From positions 3,311,239 to 3,375,238 of the forward strand of contig RSEF01000012.1 in the NCBI GenBank assembly GCA_003993805.1: a stretch of DNA of 64,000 bases, read 5' to 3'. This document shows, piece by piece, positions 41,501 to 50,450 of this stretch. The stretch comes from Himantopus leucocephalus (lineage: Eukaryota > Chordata > Aves > Charadriiformes > Recurvirostridae). The position numbers and the translations under genes are program-made. The first letter of the stretch is position 1. The number at the start of each line of letters is the position of its first letter. The notes under the pieces were generated by a model. That model was not told where the DNA came from and made no database searches. It saw nothing but the letters and a program-made list of their open reading frames with translations.

Positions 41501-42132
41501 ACAGACTGTCAGTGACAAAAGGGAAAAATATTCCTTCGCCAGATTTCCTTTTTCTGTCACAGAAACACACGCGTTACGATAGGAAAGGGAAATCTTCAGT
41601 GCTTCTCCTCACAACTCCCGCTTCCAGACGGTAGCTGTCTGCTCATCAGCTTCCACCACCCCTGCGGCCCAACCCGCACCAGCCGTGAGGGAGAACCACG
41701 GAGAACGCCCGCTCATCTCTCCCCGGGGACGGGCACGGTTTCCCCGCACGCTCCCGTCGGCTCCACGGCTCCGGGAGAGCGAGCGGCGGGGCCGTGAGGC
41801 CGCTCCCGCCGCGGGCGAGGCCCCAGCACCTGGAGGCCCCGCCGGGGGCGGCACCGCGCCGGGCCGTGCCGCGCCGCCGGGGACCCCCCGCCCGCCGGTA
41901 CGGTCCGGCCCGTGGAGACCCCGGCGCCGCCCCCGGCCCTGAGGGAGCGCGGGGGCGGCGCGCGGCGCCCCCTCACGCGGGCCCGGCGGGGCGGGGGAGG
42001 GGCGGCCGCGCGCCGCCGGCCGTTCCCCGCCGCAGCCCGCCCCACACACACCTGGCAGTGGGAGACGACGAGGCTCTGATTGCCTTCCCCGTGGTACTTC
42101 CATTCATTCTCATCCATCTTCTCCACTTCCAT
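11303..42132 (-). CDS. IPPK: Inositol-pentakisphosphate 2-kinase (IPPK/IPK1), complete, 13 coding exons
   Basis: IPPK phosphorylates the 2-position of Ins(1,3,4,5,6)P5 to make InsP6 (phytate), in cytosol and nucleus. InsP6 serves mRNA export, endocytosis and pyrophosphate synthesis. Seen: 13 exons with GT-AG borders and matching phases give 1476 nt, which is 491 codons plus TAA, the length I recall for human IPPK. Landmarks: MDENEWKYHGEGN (residues 6-18, glycine-rich nucleotide-binding loop), GENYVHHG (68-75), SRCDKDMDTLSGYAMCLPN (99-117), EIKPKCGFIPF (136-146, family signature), the Cys/His cluster KVCRYCMHQH (157-166, equivalent to the zinc site of plant IPK1), NKQRMHFALKSLLQEAQNN (189-207), LKPFFFPSNG, LDLDLKPY (438-445) and C-terminal CTLVLHKV. 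The start MEVEKMDENEW matches human MEEGKMDENEW. The least conserved part is residues about 275-312. No frameshift or missing motif was found. Confidence 0.97.
12586..12665 (-). CDS. IPPK: IPPK exon 12
   Basis: 80 nt, residues 391-416 plus 2 nt, VQQYRIAMTAKDCSIMIAL then SPCLQDE. Acceptor TGTTGTATAG, donor ATG|GTAAGA. Confidence 0.95.
13159..13261 (-). CDS. IPPK: IPPK exon 11
   Basis: 103 nt, residues 356-390, STLQIDGPYNEAFYEKLLDL then STEDDGTVAFALTK. Acceptor AATTTATTTAG, donor AAG|GTACTT. Confidence 0.95.
14700..14850 (-). CDS. IPPK: IPPK exon 10
   Basis: 151 nt, residues 306-355 plus 2 nt, LPRGCLLYKTLQAQMLDMLD through VEQYLEEFPEE. Acceptor TTCTTCTAG, donor GAG|GTAAGA. Confidence 0.95.
15931..16210 (-). 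CDS. IPPK: IPPK exon 9 (largest, with variable linker)
   Basis: 280 nt, residues 213-305 plus 1 nt. It begins NGELIYGCKD, contains LKPFFFPSNGLVSGPHCTR, and ends in the poorly conserved linker FNKELVRN. Acceptor TCATTTGCAG. The donor is ATG|GTAAGA. A second GT 7 nt further on (GAG|GTAATT) would break the frame with exon 10. Confidence 0.94.
17181..17253 (-). CDS. IPPK: IPPK exon 8
   Basis: 73 nt, residues 188-212, NKQRMHFALKSLLQEAQNN then LKIFK, essentially identical to human. Acceptor TTCCCCTAG, donor AAG|GTAAAC. Confidence 0.96.
17691..17749 (-). CDS. IPPK: IPPK exon 7
   Basis: 59 nt, residues 169-187 plus 2 nt, VANGKWKRPSKYCPLDLFS. Acceptor TTCAACAG, donor AGG|GTAAGG. Human has VATGKWKQISKYCPLDLYS. 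Confidence 0.94.
18386..18475 (-). CDS. IPPK: IPPK exon 6 (EIKPKCG signature and Cys/His cluster)
   Basis: 90 nt, residues 139-168, PKCGFIPFSSHV through KVCRYCMHQHLK. Acceptor TTTGTTTTAG, donor AAG|GTAATT. The C-x2-C-x-H-x-H spacing fits the zinc-binding site known in plant IPK1. Zinc binding in this protein is inferred. Confidence 0.96.
18898..19019 (-). CDS. IPPK: IPPK exon 5
   Basis: 122 nt, residues 98-138, SRCDKDMDTLSGYAMCLPN through RPILCIEIK. Acceptor TTTCCCCAG, donor AAG|GTATTG. A strong G-run tract lies about 160 nt upstream in the pre-mRNA. Confidence 0.97.
19020..21769 (-). other. IPPK: IPPK intron 4
   Basis: 2.75 kb. It contains a GC-richer patch around 20900-21320, whose overlapping open frames resemble nothing known, and a tract of G runs on the sense strand at 19180-19211. 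No gene recognised. Confidence 0.75.
19180..19211 (-). repeat. IPPK: G-run tract with G-quadruplex potential in IPPK intron 4
   Basis: The plus strand shows C runs of 5 to 7, so the IPPK pre-mRNA carries at least four G tracts within about 32 nt. This fits the usual G-quadruplex pattern. It ends about 160 nt upstream of the exon 5 acceptor. Confidence 0.7.
21770..21836 (-). CDS. IPPK: IPPK exon 4
   Basis: 67 nt, residues 76-97 plus 1 nt, EIIQLPLDFVRQLCLKIQ then PERP. Acceptor TTAATAG, donor CAG|GTAAGT. Human has EVVQLPLEFVKQLCLKIQ. Confidence 0.94.
22627..22722 (-). CDS. IPPK: IPPK exon 3
   Basis: 96 nt, residues 44-75, TSEEILHHLQNIVDFG to GENYVHHG. Acceptor TGTCTTCCAG, donor GGG|GTAAAT. 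Phase 0 at both ends. Confidence 0.95.
27470..27525 (-). mobile_element. Possible MIR-like (tRNA-derived) SINE fragment
   Basis: The run GGCAGGATTTGAACCTCCTG, with a following TCTTGTGCTCTCTTCC, resembles the tRNA-related part of MIR SINEs (box-B-like GGTTCAAATCC on the minus strand). It does not fold as a full tRNA: the T stem has a mismatch and no matching acceptor stem was found. Only a short piece remains before the gap. Confidence 0.35.
27526..27546. other. Assembly gap of 21 N inside a C homopolymer
   Basis: CCCC precedes the gap, and 19 C (27547-27565) then GCCCC follow it. The true tract length is unknown. Confidence 0.98.
28254..28301 (-). CDS. IPPK: IPPK exon 2 (48 nt)
   Basis: Very short in-frame exon (16 codons, residues 28-43) encoding RCVVLRFLKSPPNQNK, against human RCVVLRFLKFPPNRKK. 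Acceptor TTTCTTCAG, donor AAG|GTAAGA. Skipping it would keep the frame but remove a strand of the kinase core. Confidence 0.95.
28408..28436 (+). repeat. G-tract cluster (C-rich in IPPK pre-mRNA) near exon 2
   Basis: G runs of 5, 8 and 9 separated by single T, then TGTGG. It lies 107 nt upstream of the exon 2 acceptor in transcription order. On the IPPK sense strand it reads as C tracts. Confidence 0.75.
30485..30551 (+). repeat. Low-complexity A-rich, T-rich and G-run patch
   Basis: Repeated CAAAA units, a 10-T run and then 11 G (30540-30550), all within 70 nt of IPPK intron 1. Confidence 0.75.
38973..39072. other. Assembly gap of 100 N inside a poly-A context
   Basis: Exactly 100 N, the usual placeholder for a gap of unknown size. 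It is flanked by A runs on both sides within IPPK intron 1. Confidence 0.98.
42052..42132 (-). CDS. IPPK: IPPK coding exon 1
   Basis: 81 nt, residues 1-27, from the ATG at 42132 to SHCQ. The donor reads CAG|GTGTGT. It carries the GEGN loop. The ATG sits in GGGCATGG, an acceptable Kozak context with G at +4. A second in-frame Met at codon 6 also exists in human. Confidence 0.93.
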
Positions 42133-42283
42133 GCCCAGCCCGGCCCGCCGCCGCGCCCCGTGGGGACGGTGCCTGCCGCCGGCCCGCCGCGCTCACGCCT
42201 CCACCATCGCGGCTGCGCGCCGCCCCGCCGCAGGAAGTCCCGCCCTCCGCCCGGAGGGGCAGGCCCGCCGCGCGCGCCCCCGG

Positions 42284-42294
42284 CCGCCATCTTA
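42284..42294 (-). promoter_or_regulatory. IPPK: YY1-type initiator element AAGATGGCGGC
   Basis: On the minus strand the sequence reads AAGATGGCGGC, the consensus of the YY1 element that sits just downstream of many TATA-less vertebrate start sites in the same orientation as transcription. It lies about 155 nt upstream of the IPPK ATG, so a start site near 42290-42310 is inferred. Confidence 0.6.
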
Positions 42295-45200
42295 GAGACG
42301 GGCAACGCCGCCCGCGGCCATCATTGAGCGGGGCAGAACGTGAGGGAGACAGAGGAGGGGGCGGGAAGCGCCGCGTTCTGCCGAGGCTGGGGTGAAGGTT
42401 ACATTATATATTATAAAAATATAAACAACAGAGCTGCAGCTCTCGTGTTTGCTCCTGTAGTCAGTGTGTTTCTGAATAACTTTGTGCTTCAATAGCCCAG
42501 GTCTTCAGAATACCCAATAGAGATGTTAAAGCATAAATATGGAAAAAAAAAAGAAATCCTTGAATTACCATTTTAAAATGATCATTAAGAGCCCCCTGAA
42601 ATCCCCCTTTTTCCCCCCCCTCTTTTCTTCCTCACACACCACCCCATCGCAGCAGCCACACCGACACATCAAGTTTTCCTCTGTGTAATGAACATTTGTA
42701 TAATTCGGACAGCAGCCAAGTTTCACTCTTACAGCCTTTTAAAAAAGCCAAAGCAAAGAAGATGATGCCTTTTTATTTTTAAAGGAGAGACAAGATGCAC
42801 CTAGGAGGCTAGAAATAAAACCTGTGTAAATCTGCAATGAGTCATTGATCCATTTTTTTAAACATGTGTGGTGCTGTAACTTAAATCATTTACAATCTAA
42901 TTTCACTAGAACTTTTCAGAAAAATGGGGGTTAAACAATTTATAGTTTCTTTTTGCCACAATACTGATTGATAAGCACTTCACTTTTCTTTTTGATTTAA
43001 CATACACTACTACATGAAAAAGGAAAACTGAATCCCTGCTCCTTTGGCCATTTAATAAAGACAAAAATAATGACAGAGGGACATTTAAAGTATGCTTCTG
43101 TCACCTCCTTTGTTTGCAAAGTTTCTTTATGTTGTATAACACCAAATGTGTATATAAAACACAAGAACTTACCATACTACCCTGACTTATCGGAACGGCT
43201 ATAAAGAAGTTCCACGCAGGACTCTGCGTAAGATTGTGCTATTTGTGATACTTGCTTTAGAAATCAACTGTACTTCAGAGAAATGGTATGTGGACACTTA
43301 CATCGATAAATAGAAGAGCAAATCACATCAATATGTTGTCTTGCAAGGGCAGAACTAATCTGTCTCAATTGCAAAATGAACTCTAGTGTAGCCAGTTGAT
43401 TCATTTTCTATTCCTCCGTACTTCTGAAAAACGTACATCCACAGAGGAAAAAAATAAAGTATAGGTTCTAAGCGCCAGGGCAAACACACTGAGAGCACCT
43501 TGGGTTTCAACGTGGCCCCTCTCTAGCGGGTCACTGCCCCTCTTCACCTGTTCCTCTGGCGTTCCATGGTACAGAACTGCCACCTGGGCACGCTGCAGCG
43601 CTGCTCTCAACACACACTGGTTAAGACTTGGAAACGGGAGGGACAAAAGCCTATTAATGTATTATTTCTCTCTGCATTCTCAGTTTTTCAAATATTACTC
43701 CTTTCAGGTGTTATCTACAGCGCGCTAGAACTGAAACGTCATAAGCTTTTGGGCCATTAATGACACTGAAGTGTTGCTTAGCTGGAATTCCACCAACGTG
43801 GCTACGTCTTGTGGTGTAACTACAGCTTGTGCAGACATACCTGGATTGGTTTTAATTAGCTACCTGGAGGGCTGCTAGCACAGAGCTCAGCGACCTTCAA
43901 ATTCCATCCGAGGATCTCAGCAGACGACCAGGTGTACTATGGTATTTTAGTATGTAAATAAGCTAGTTTAAAACTGCATGAGGAACACGTAGGGTAATGC
44001 TACCTTCAGTTCTACAGCTCACACTTCCTCCCCTCGCCATTTCTTTGTTGATGTCACGTGAAGGAGTCAGGAGAGCACCACAGACCTGATACACATTTCT
44101 GTTTCTCTGCATCCCGTAACTGCACCAGATGGCTATGCGCTATGTCACAATTCCTGTTTCTTGGGACTCTTTAGTGTCAGGGATAAAAAAGAAGGAAAAG
44201 AAAGGTAAATAATCTATATATTTTAAATCAGTAGGTACGCTATACCTGACTGTGCAGATATTCTTAAATACAAGATAAAGTGGCCTAAGATCACAGATCA
44301 TAGGACATTAAGAATAAGCTAGTAAAATACTGACACATAAGGCTATTATCAAACAGATTTGCAACTAAAAATGAGAAAATAGCCATCCTGTCTCTTTACA
44401 TGAAGAAGACAGACAACAATACATTAACTAATATAAAATTTCTTCCCACCCCATCTTCTATCATCCCACGTCTGTAGTTTTTTGCTTGTTTTAAAATGGC
44501 ATTTAAACTATGATGTAAACTGAGTCCACATGTTCAGTTTATCCACCCCAGCCCCCCCAGGTCACAGCTGCTATACAGATCATTACTCTGTCAAAGCCCA
44601 CCAAAACATGGTTCCCCTTCCCAGCTTCCACTCTAAACCTTTGCTGTGTCCTTTTCCCAGGCATGCCCCAGAGCTATCAAACACTGGACTCTCACATATG
44701 CCATCTTTTACAGCTCATAAGTTTACCAGGGAATGAGGCTGAAATGGTAAAAACAGTTCACTTTGAGCAGGGGGAGAAATCAGGCAAGTGACGGCTAGAA
44801 GAAGTTCATTAAATCCAGATCTAAGGAAAAAATAGCCTTGAGACTCATGATAAAATTGGGTGCCAATAATACAAAGGCCTTGTAAGCTTATGAGAAGGAG
44901 TTTCATGATAATAGCTACATCTTTGTTGTCCGGGTTCCTAAAAAGAAAGGCTTCTATAAAAGAAAGGATATTTTGTTCTTTATGAAAAGAGTAAGCATGA
45001 CACAAAACAACCTATCCTGGGACCTAGAAATGTCTGCCTGGAGAAATTAGGTTTAAAAATCACAAATTCAAGGCAGTGAGTCCAAGAATATTGAAAGGAC
45101 ATGACAGTACTACAATATAATTGTGCTACAAAGTGCTATTACTAAACTACTGCACCATTTTCAGTTTTCAATAGATGCAATTCTCATGTTTAAATAAGAC

Positions 45201-45946
45201 TGACAGTATTATATTTTCGTAGTACTCAGACCATCAGAAGTGGAGTATACTTACGTAACTCGCACTTCATTAAAATTTTAAGGGTTTTTCTTTTTCCCCA
45301 CTTCCCCCCGCCCCCGTTATCAGGATGATACCCACTGCTCCATGCCATAGGGTTTTTTTCTTGAATCCATGCTTTATCTATGTAATTTCATACACACACT
45401 AGAAATGCAGGAAGTCTCATGCTCCAACTATGATTTCACCATCTCAGACTGACTGAGAAATACTGACCCAACGAAGGAAAAAAGATTAGGATAGGACCAG
45501 AGTGTGTCATTCGATGGCTCTGTAAGAAAGCCTGTGTAGTACTTTGAACCACAACAGAGTATGGTAGAAACTAAGCAAGTCGGTGGCTTCAGGAACAGGA
45601 CTGGAAGTACCCAGAAAGGTGACTTAAGGTCAATCAAGATAAAGCCACGTACACTTTGTTAACAGACAAGAGCTTGCACAAACACACCCAACCATCAATA
45701 ACCACGGATGTGAATAAACAGACATTATAACTACTAAAAGGTTTAATTGCTACATACAGTCTGAGGGAGGAAATGATGTTATAGACACAGAGCATAAATA
45801 ACAACTTTTCTATACAGTATATGTAACTCCAACGAACTGCCAAGACAGACAATATTTTTTGTCAAGATAGAAAAGATAATTAAATACTATCTTCCATGCA
45901 CAGGACTCCTGAACATTTATTGAGAAAAAAAATACAACTAATTACT

Positions 45947-45956
45947 GGGGGGGGGG
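45947..45956 (+). repeat. Run of 10 G
   Basis: Homopolymer directly seen, followed by AGG. Confidence 0.9.
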
Positions 45957-47354
45957 AGGCATGACCCAAACCCAACCGACCGACAGCATTTTAGTGAATT
46001 TTTAGGATCAGTAAGAAAAAAAAAATACATGATAAAGAAGATCTAGTTAGAAACTGTAGGTGGTCTTTAAAGCAGAATGTTATGGTGAAATCCTAGTAGC
46101 TTTGACAGGGTATTAAAGCAGAATGGAACAAGACCAACCCCATCTAAGCACCTCCTTAAAGCCTGTTCTTACAGCCTTTAATCCTGTGGGCAAGGAAGGA
46201 AAGATGAAGAAGGGATAAAGTGCTTTTAGGTCTGGCCTTGTATTAAATGACATACCAGCAACTGGAAACCAAAATGCTCTTTACATAAAGAGGTGAAAGC
46301 AAACTACCGGAGCAGACTCAGTAGCCTGGTCAGGAGTCACGTAGAAGCAATATTTTTTGCTGCTTTCAGGACAGGCTAACAATTCTTATTGCATATACTT
46401 TGCTGTTAATGTTATACTATTCGCTCATGATCAAACACCCTCTTGCAACATATAACTGCCCCTGGGAAAAGACCTTATTGTCTGGTATCACAAACATACC
46501 CTAACCCTGTGTTCAGTCCTTGGACCTGTTAATGGTTAAAGGAGAGCACATCTTAAACTTCTTTTTACACAAGCCCTGTGTGACCATCTTTAAACAGGGA
46601 AGAGAATACGTGTATTAATCTGGCTCTTTCAGCTAAACTGCCATCGTTTGGCAATACACTTCTGAAAAACCTTGAAACATTCTCAGTTAAAACTTTTAGT
46701 CCCCCGAGTGCAAGGTCTCCAGAGGATAAATTACAAATTGACGTAAACTGGTCACACGTTACATTTCAGTTTATACACAGAAACACCAAACTGCCTAACA
46801 AACTACCTGGGGATGGTACAGAAGGACCGAGCAGCAGTTTCTTTTGCACACTTAATGATAAATGCATATTTATGTTCCCAACACAGCTACCAAATACTTT
46901 AAAAATTGCAATTCCTCAAATTCATACATACCACATTTTATTGACTGCAGTGCTAATAATTTTGGAGTGATGTCTGAATTCAAATGGCAGCATGCAAAAT
47001 TAATGCTCCCTGGACCAACTGCCTTTACGAACCCAGTTTACTGGAGCCGTCACGATTGAAATCAATAAACAGAACCTGTATTTTTCAAGAGACCTTTTCT
47101 CAAATTTTAAACCTGAAATTATCTGTCATCTCCAATACATAAACACAGACATAACAGTTTTACAAGCAAAGAAGCTAATATAAATACTATCTTATCTCAA
47201 AAGGGCAATCTTATTCTCCTTTCCAAATCTGGCCATAAACTCCTGTGCCCTCTATTCGCATTGCCCTTAGCATGTTTACACTCATGTGTCACGTTAAAGG
47301 AGATTATTCATCAAGCAAATGGTCAGGTTTTCTCGGGTGGGATTTTTTGCCTTC

Positions 47355-47355
<1 letters not shown>

Positions 47356-47389
<34 letters not shown>
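47356..47389 (+). repeat. Run of 34 C
   Basis: An uninterrupted C homopolymer in the intergenic region, with an ambiguous base (N) 29 nt later at 47418. The length is likely to be unreliable or polymorphic. Confidence 0.85.
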
Positions 47390-47391
<2 letters not shown>

Positions 47392-47758
47392 AACAAAGGC
47401 AGAAAAAAGTTAACTAGNACCAGTATGACACGTTGCACGGCCACACTAGTCCTCCAACCATCATTAAAGGAGGAATGGGAACAAAACCAAAACCGGTGGG
47501 GAGTGCAGGATTAGCCATTTTGTTGCTAGCTCATTCTCAGACCAGATTAAGCCGATTATGAAACTGCACTTCTCACAGCACTGCAGAACCTCCTAGCAGG
47601 ATGAACGTGTGGGGGCCCTTTCAAGGGAAGAAGAAAAAGCACAGAATGAACAGATATTTCTGGGTGTGCTCTGAAAAAAAAAAAATAAAAAAATCAGCAG
47701 AGAGCATATCACCGAAGAAATGTTTTGGGAGAGAGAACTGTATCATTCATTGAGCAGG

Positions 47759-47821
47759 TCATGAGCTGCCACTTACAGCTTGTTGGGTNTTCATGAGCTG
47801 CCACTTACAGCTTTGTTGGGT
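47759..47821 (+). repeat. Near-exact 30-bp direct repeat around a single N
   Basis: The unit TCATGAGCTGCCACTTACAG... occurs at 47759-47788 and 47791-47821, differing only by one T in a T run. An N at 47789 sits between the copies. This looks like two contig ends joined without merging their overlap. Confidence 0.85.
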
Positions 47822-47943
47822 TTGGGTGTTTTTTTTCCCCTCCACCAGAAAAAAACAACATATTAGATTTCTGCCATCCCTTTACTGCTAGATCTACCCA
47901 TGTTAAGAGAGTTGAAATGATGCACATTATCAGAGTATCAGTG

Positions 47944-47971
47944 ATAAAGCATATCATAAAATATGCTTTAT
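47944..47971. repeat. Perfect 11-bp inverted repeat (hairpin)
   Basis: Arms ATAAAGCATAT (47944-47954) and ATATGCTTTAT (47961-47971) are perfect complements with a 6-nt loop, CATAAA. It is AT-rich. Function unknown. Confidence 0.8.
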
Positions 47972-49817
47972 TGATTTAAAACAGCTATTTCAAAGATGAC
48001 AATCTACAATTCTCTTAAGGTGGAATGAAGTGGATATTTAACAAGTGATTATGAGATCTTCCTGATTGAATGTTTGCCAAAACCAAATGTAAAGCAATAT
48101 CCATTGCAATAAAAGTCTTTATGAAAGTATCTCACGTGGAGCAAAGCATATAAACATGAATGACAAGTATACATCTCACACCTTTCCAATAGATTTCTAG
48201 AAAAAAAAAAATCCAGTTTCTTGGAAAAGAAAACCTATTCCTAACAGTGACAGAAAAATAAATATACTAAAATATAGATATGTTCTAGGTCTCTCAAGTC
48301 AAGCTTATTGAAGAATTTGATTTAAGATGACTGAGAAAGCATAAATTCTAGATCAAATTCTACAGTTCTTAGAACAGAAACAGGCCCAAAGAGCAGTGAA
48401 GCCCCTTCTAACACAAGGCTTGGCACCTTGGAAGGTACAAATCCATGCAGCATGAATGTAGAGATTCCAAAAATACACCTTGATGTTCTACTTGATGGCT
48501 GGTTTTGAACCTATTTGTGAATCTGTAATAAGTTAGAGTGCAAAAAAAAAAAAAAAGATGTTTACAAAAATCATACCTGGACATAGACATTTAATTACAA
48601 TTAAAGATCAATGACAAAAGATATACTTATAGCTACTAGAAACATTACTGTAAAATCCATTAGAACAATACTGCTACACAACACAAAACAAAGATAGCAG
48701 ACAGACCAAAAATAATTTAAATGATCGTATTTGTCCCCCAGCTAGAAAGAAGTATCTGGAAAGAGAAGATAATCTGACAAAAGCAGGAAAAGTAATGGAT
48801 ACAAGTGTTTGTGGGTTTGTTTGTTTTGGTTTTTTTTTTAAATATGATACAGTTCATGAGGCTCCAGGAACAGTATGTTTTACAAAGCAAATCAATATTA
48901 GACAGAGACCAAGAGAAAGAAAGAGACTAGTAAATCTCAAAACTACTGACTACAAGGCAGATATATTTTTGATAAACAAAATGGGCTACTGTTTTTCCAT
49001 TTTCTCACCCTGCACTGCAAAAAGGAAGTTAAATGCCGTTCACATAATTGCTTTATCTACTTGACTACTGGGTGTGTCTGAAAAGCAGCACTGATGATAA
49101 AAATTCTAAATTGCTCTTCTGCAAGAACCCAACTGATCAACATTAATACTTAGTCACACAGTGAGAGAGGTTTAGAATGTTGCCAACTAGATGCAATGGA
49201 AAACAGCCTCACCTGCTGGTTCGAGGAGATACTATCAGGTGTCTACACATAGTTTAATACTACTTCCCCCCCCTTACATCTCCCATACCTCACACAGTAA
49301 GATCTACAGGATTGGGGTTTTTTTTTGCTGTTGCAAAAAACAGCTCATTAACAGAGACAGACATGTCTGAAGAGATTGCTCAAAGACTTCCCATTTAGTT
49401 TTAAGTTTCTTGTAATTTAGCTGAAACTTCGTGACGTTTCTGATCAGATATTCCATGGGCCTACTTGTTTCAAACAGAAGTGTTTTGATGGAGATTTTTG
49501 CTGTTCTTTTTTGTTTAAAAAGTTAATTTTAAAAAACTTCTGAAAGAAGATTATTTAAAATATGCTGGTTTATCTCACTAAAGGTTGAAAGTTTTACTTA
49601 CTGAACAATCATGGGGAATTTAGTGGAAAACTGTATGGGATAATGAGTCACCCTGAAGTTAAGGATCTATCTTTTGCTGCCTCTTTAGTCTCAATAAAAT
49701 TAAAAAAAATTAAAAACCCTAAACTTCTGCTAACGTACACATGTAATATTAACGGTGACATGAGCTAACTTCTGAGCGACTGACTTCGCAGTCCCAGTAG
49801 TCTTACAACATTCATTT

Positions 49818-49905
49818 AAAAAAAGAAAAAAACAAACCACCAAGTACAACAAGAAAAGAAACAAACTCAAACAAACAAAAAAACCCCAAACAAAACACAA
49901 AACTC
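49818..49905 (+). repeat. A-rich low-complexity tract
   Basis: Repeated AAAC/AAAG/CAAAC units over about 90 nt. It could be the tail of an old retroelement or simple low complexity. Confidence 0.6.
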
Positions 49906-49949
49906 CCAGATAACTACATATATTCTTAAAATGTCCCCTCTTCCTTATG

Positions 49950-50450
49950 TGCTCTTACAGATAAACTGCACTCAGGGCCCTGGGTGTATTGACCAACTGT
50001 AACAGCTCTGAGCAGCCTCCATCCATCTTTCTCTGTAACCCTCCCCAGTCCCCCAGAAGTTTAGGTGCAGCTCTGACCCAGCACAGCTGTGTGGCCAGTG
50101 CATAAGCATGATGAGGTACAGCTGTGAGAAAGGCACGTTGGGACCTCTGCTGCTCTCTCAGGTCCTTGCCCCTGCCCCAGCGTGCTGCAGCAGCCAGGGA
50201 GCAAGGCAGACCGGCAGCACCCCAGCAGGGCACAGCATTAAGGGGTGCAGTGCTACGGTACCAGAGGAAGAAAAGAAGAGCAGGTCTGGTGACAGTGACC
50301 AGGATGGCCCAGGCTGGTGATTGCCAGGCCACCTGTAGTGAGACAGCAGTCCAAGGTCAAGCCACAGATCCAAGTCACCAATGCGAGGTACGAGGCCAGG
50401 CACAAGTGTACCTACAACCAAACCCATCATGTCTCTTCCCACCCGCAGAC
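49950..50450 (+). other. GC-rich block, possible old repeat
   Basis: About 500 bp clearly richer in GC than its surroundings, with open frames on both strands that resemble no protein I know. Phrases such as CCAAGGTCAAGCCACAGATC and CCAGGCACAAGTG recall GGTCAAG/CCAGG-rich 5' parts of avian CR1 elements. The match is only impressionistic. Confidence 0.3.

Larger units (their letters stand above)
28302..42051 (-). other. IPPK: IPPK intron 1 (13.75 kb)
   Basis: Long AT-rich first intron with a 100-N gap at 38973-39072. Low-complexity stretches are a (CAAAA)n patch with T and G runs at 30485-30551 and G tracts at 28408-28436. Its first 0.4 kb belongs to the CpG island. No coding exon, tRNA or clear transposon was recognised on either strand. 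Confidence 0.75.
41600..42400 (-). promoter_or_regulatory. IPPK: IPPK promoter CpG island
   Basis: An abrupt block of very high GC with dense CpG covers the 5' flank, exon 1 and the start of intron 1. Flanking DNA on both sides is AT-rich. Long open frames on both strands here are by-products of GC richness. No clear TATA box sits at a suitable distance, which fits a CpG-island housekeeping promoter. Confidence 0.85.

Noticed and set aside
41609..42103. 164-codon minus-strand frame overlapping IPPK exon 1
   Set aside because: It is an out-of-frame internal ATG within the exon 1 coding sequence, and the rest runs into the GC-rich start of intron 1.
41794..42327. 177-codon plus-strand frame over the IPPK promoter
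   Set aside because: It is an antisense shadow of the CpG island (long P, R and A runs) with no recognisable domain.
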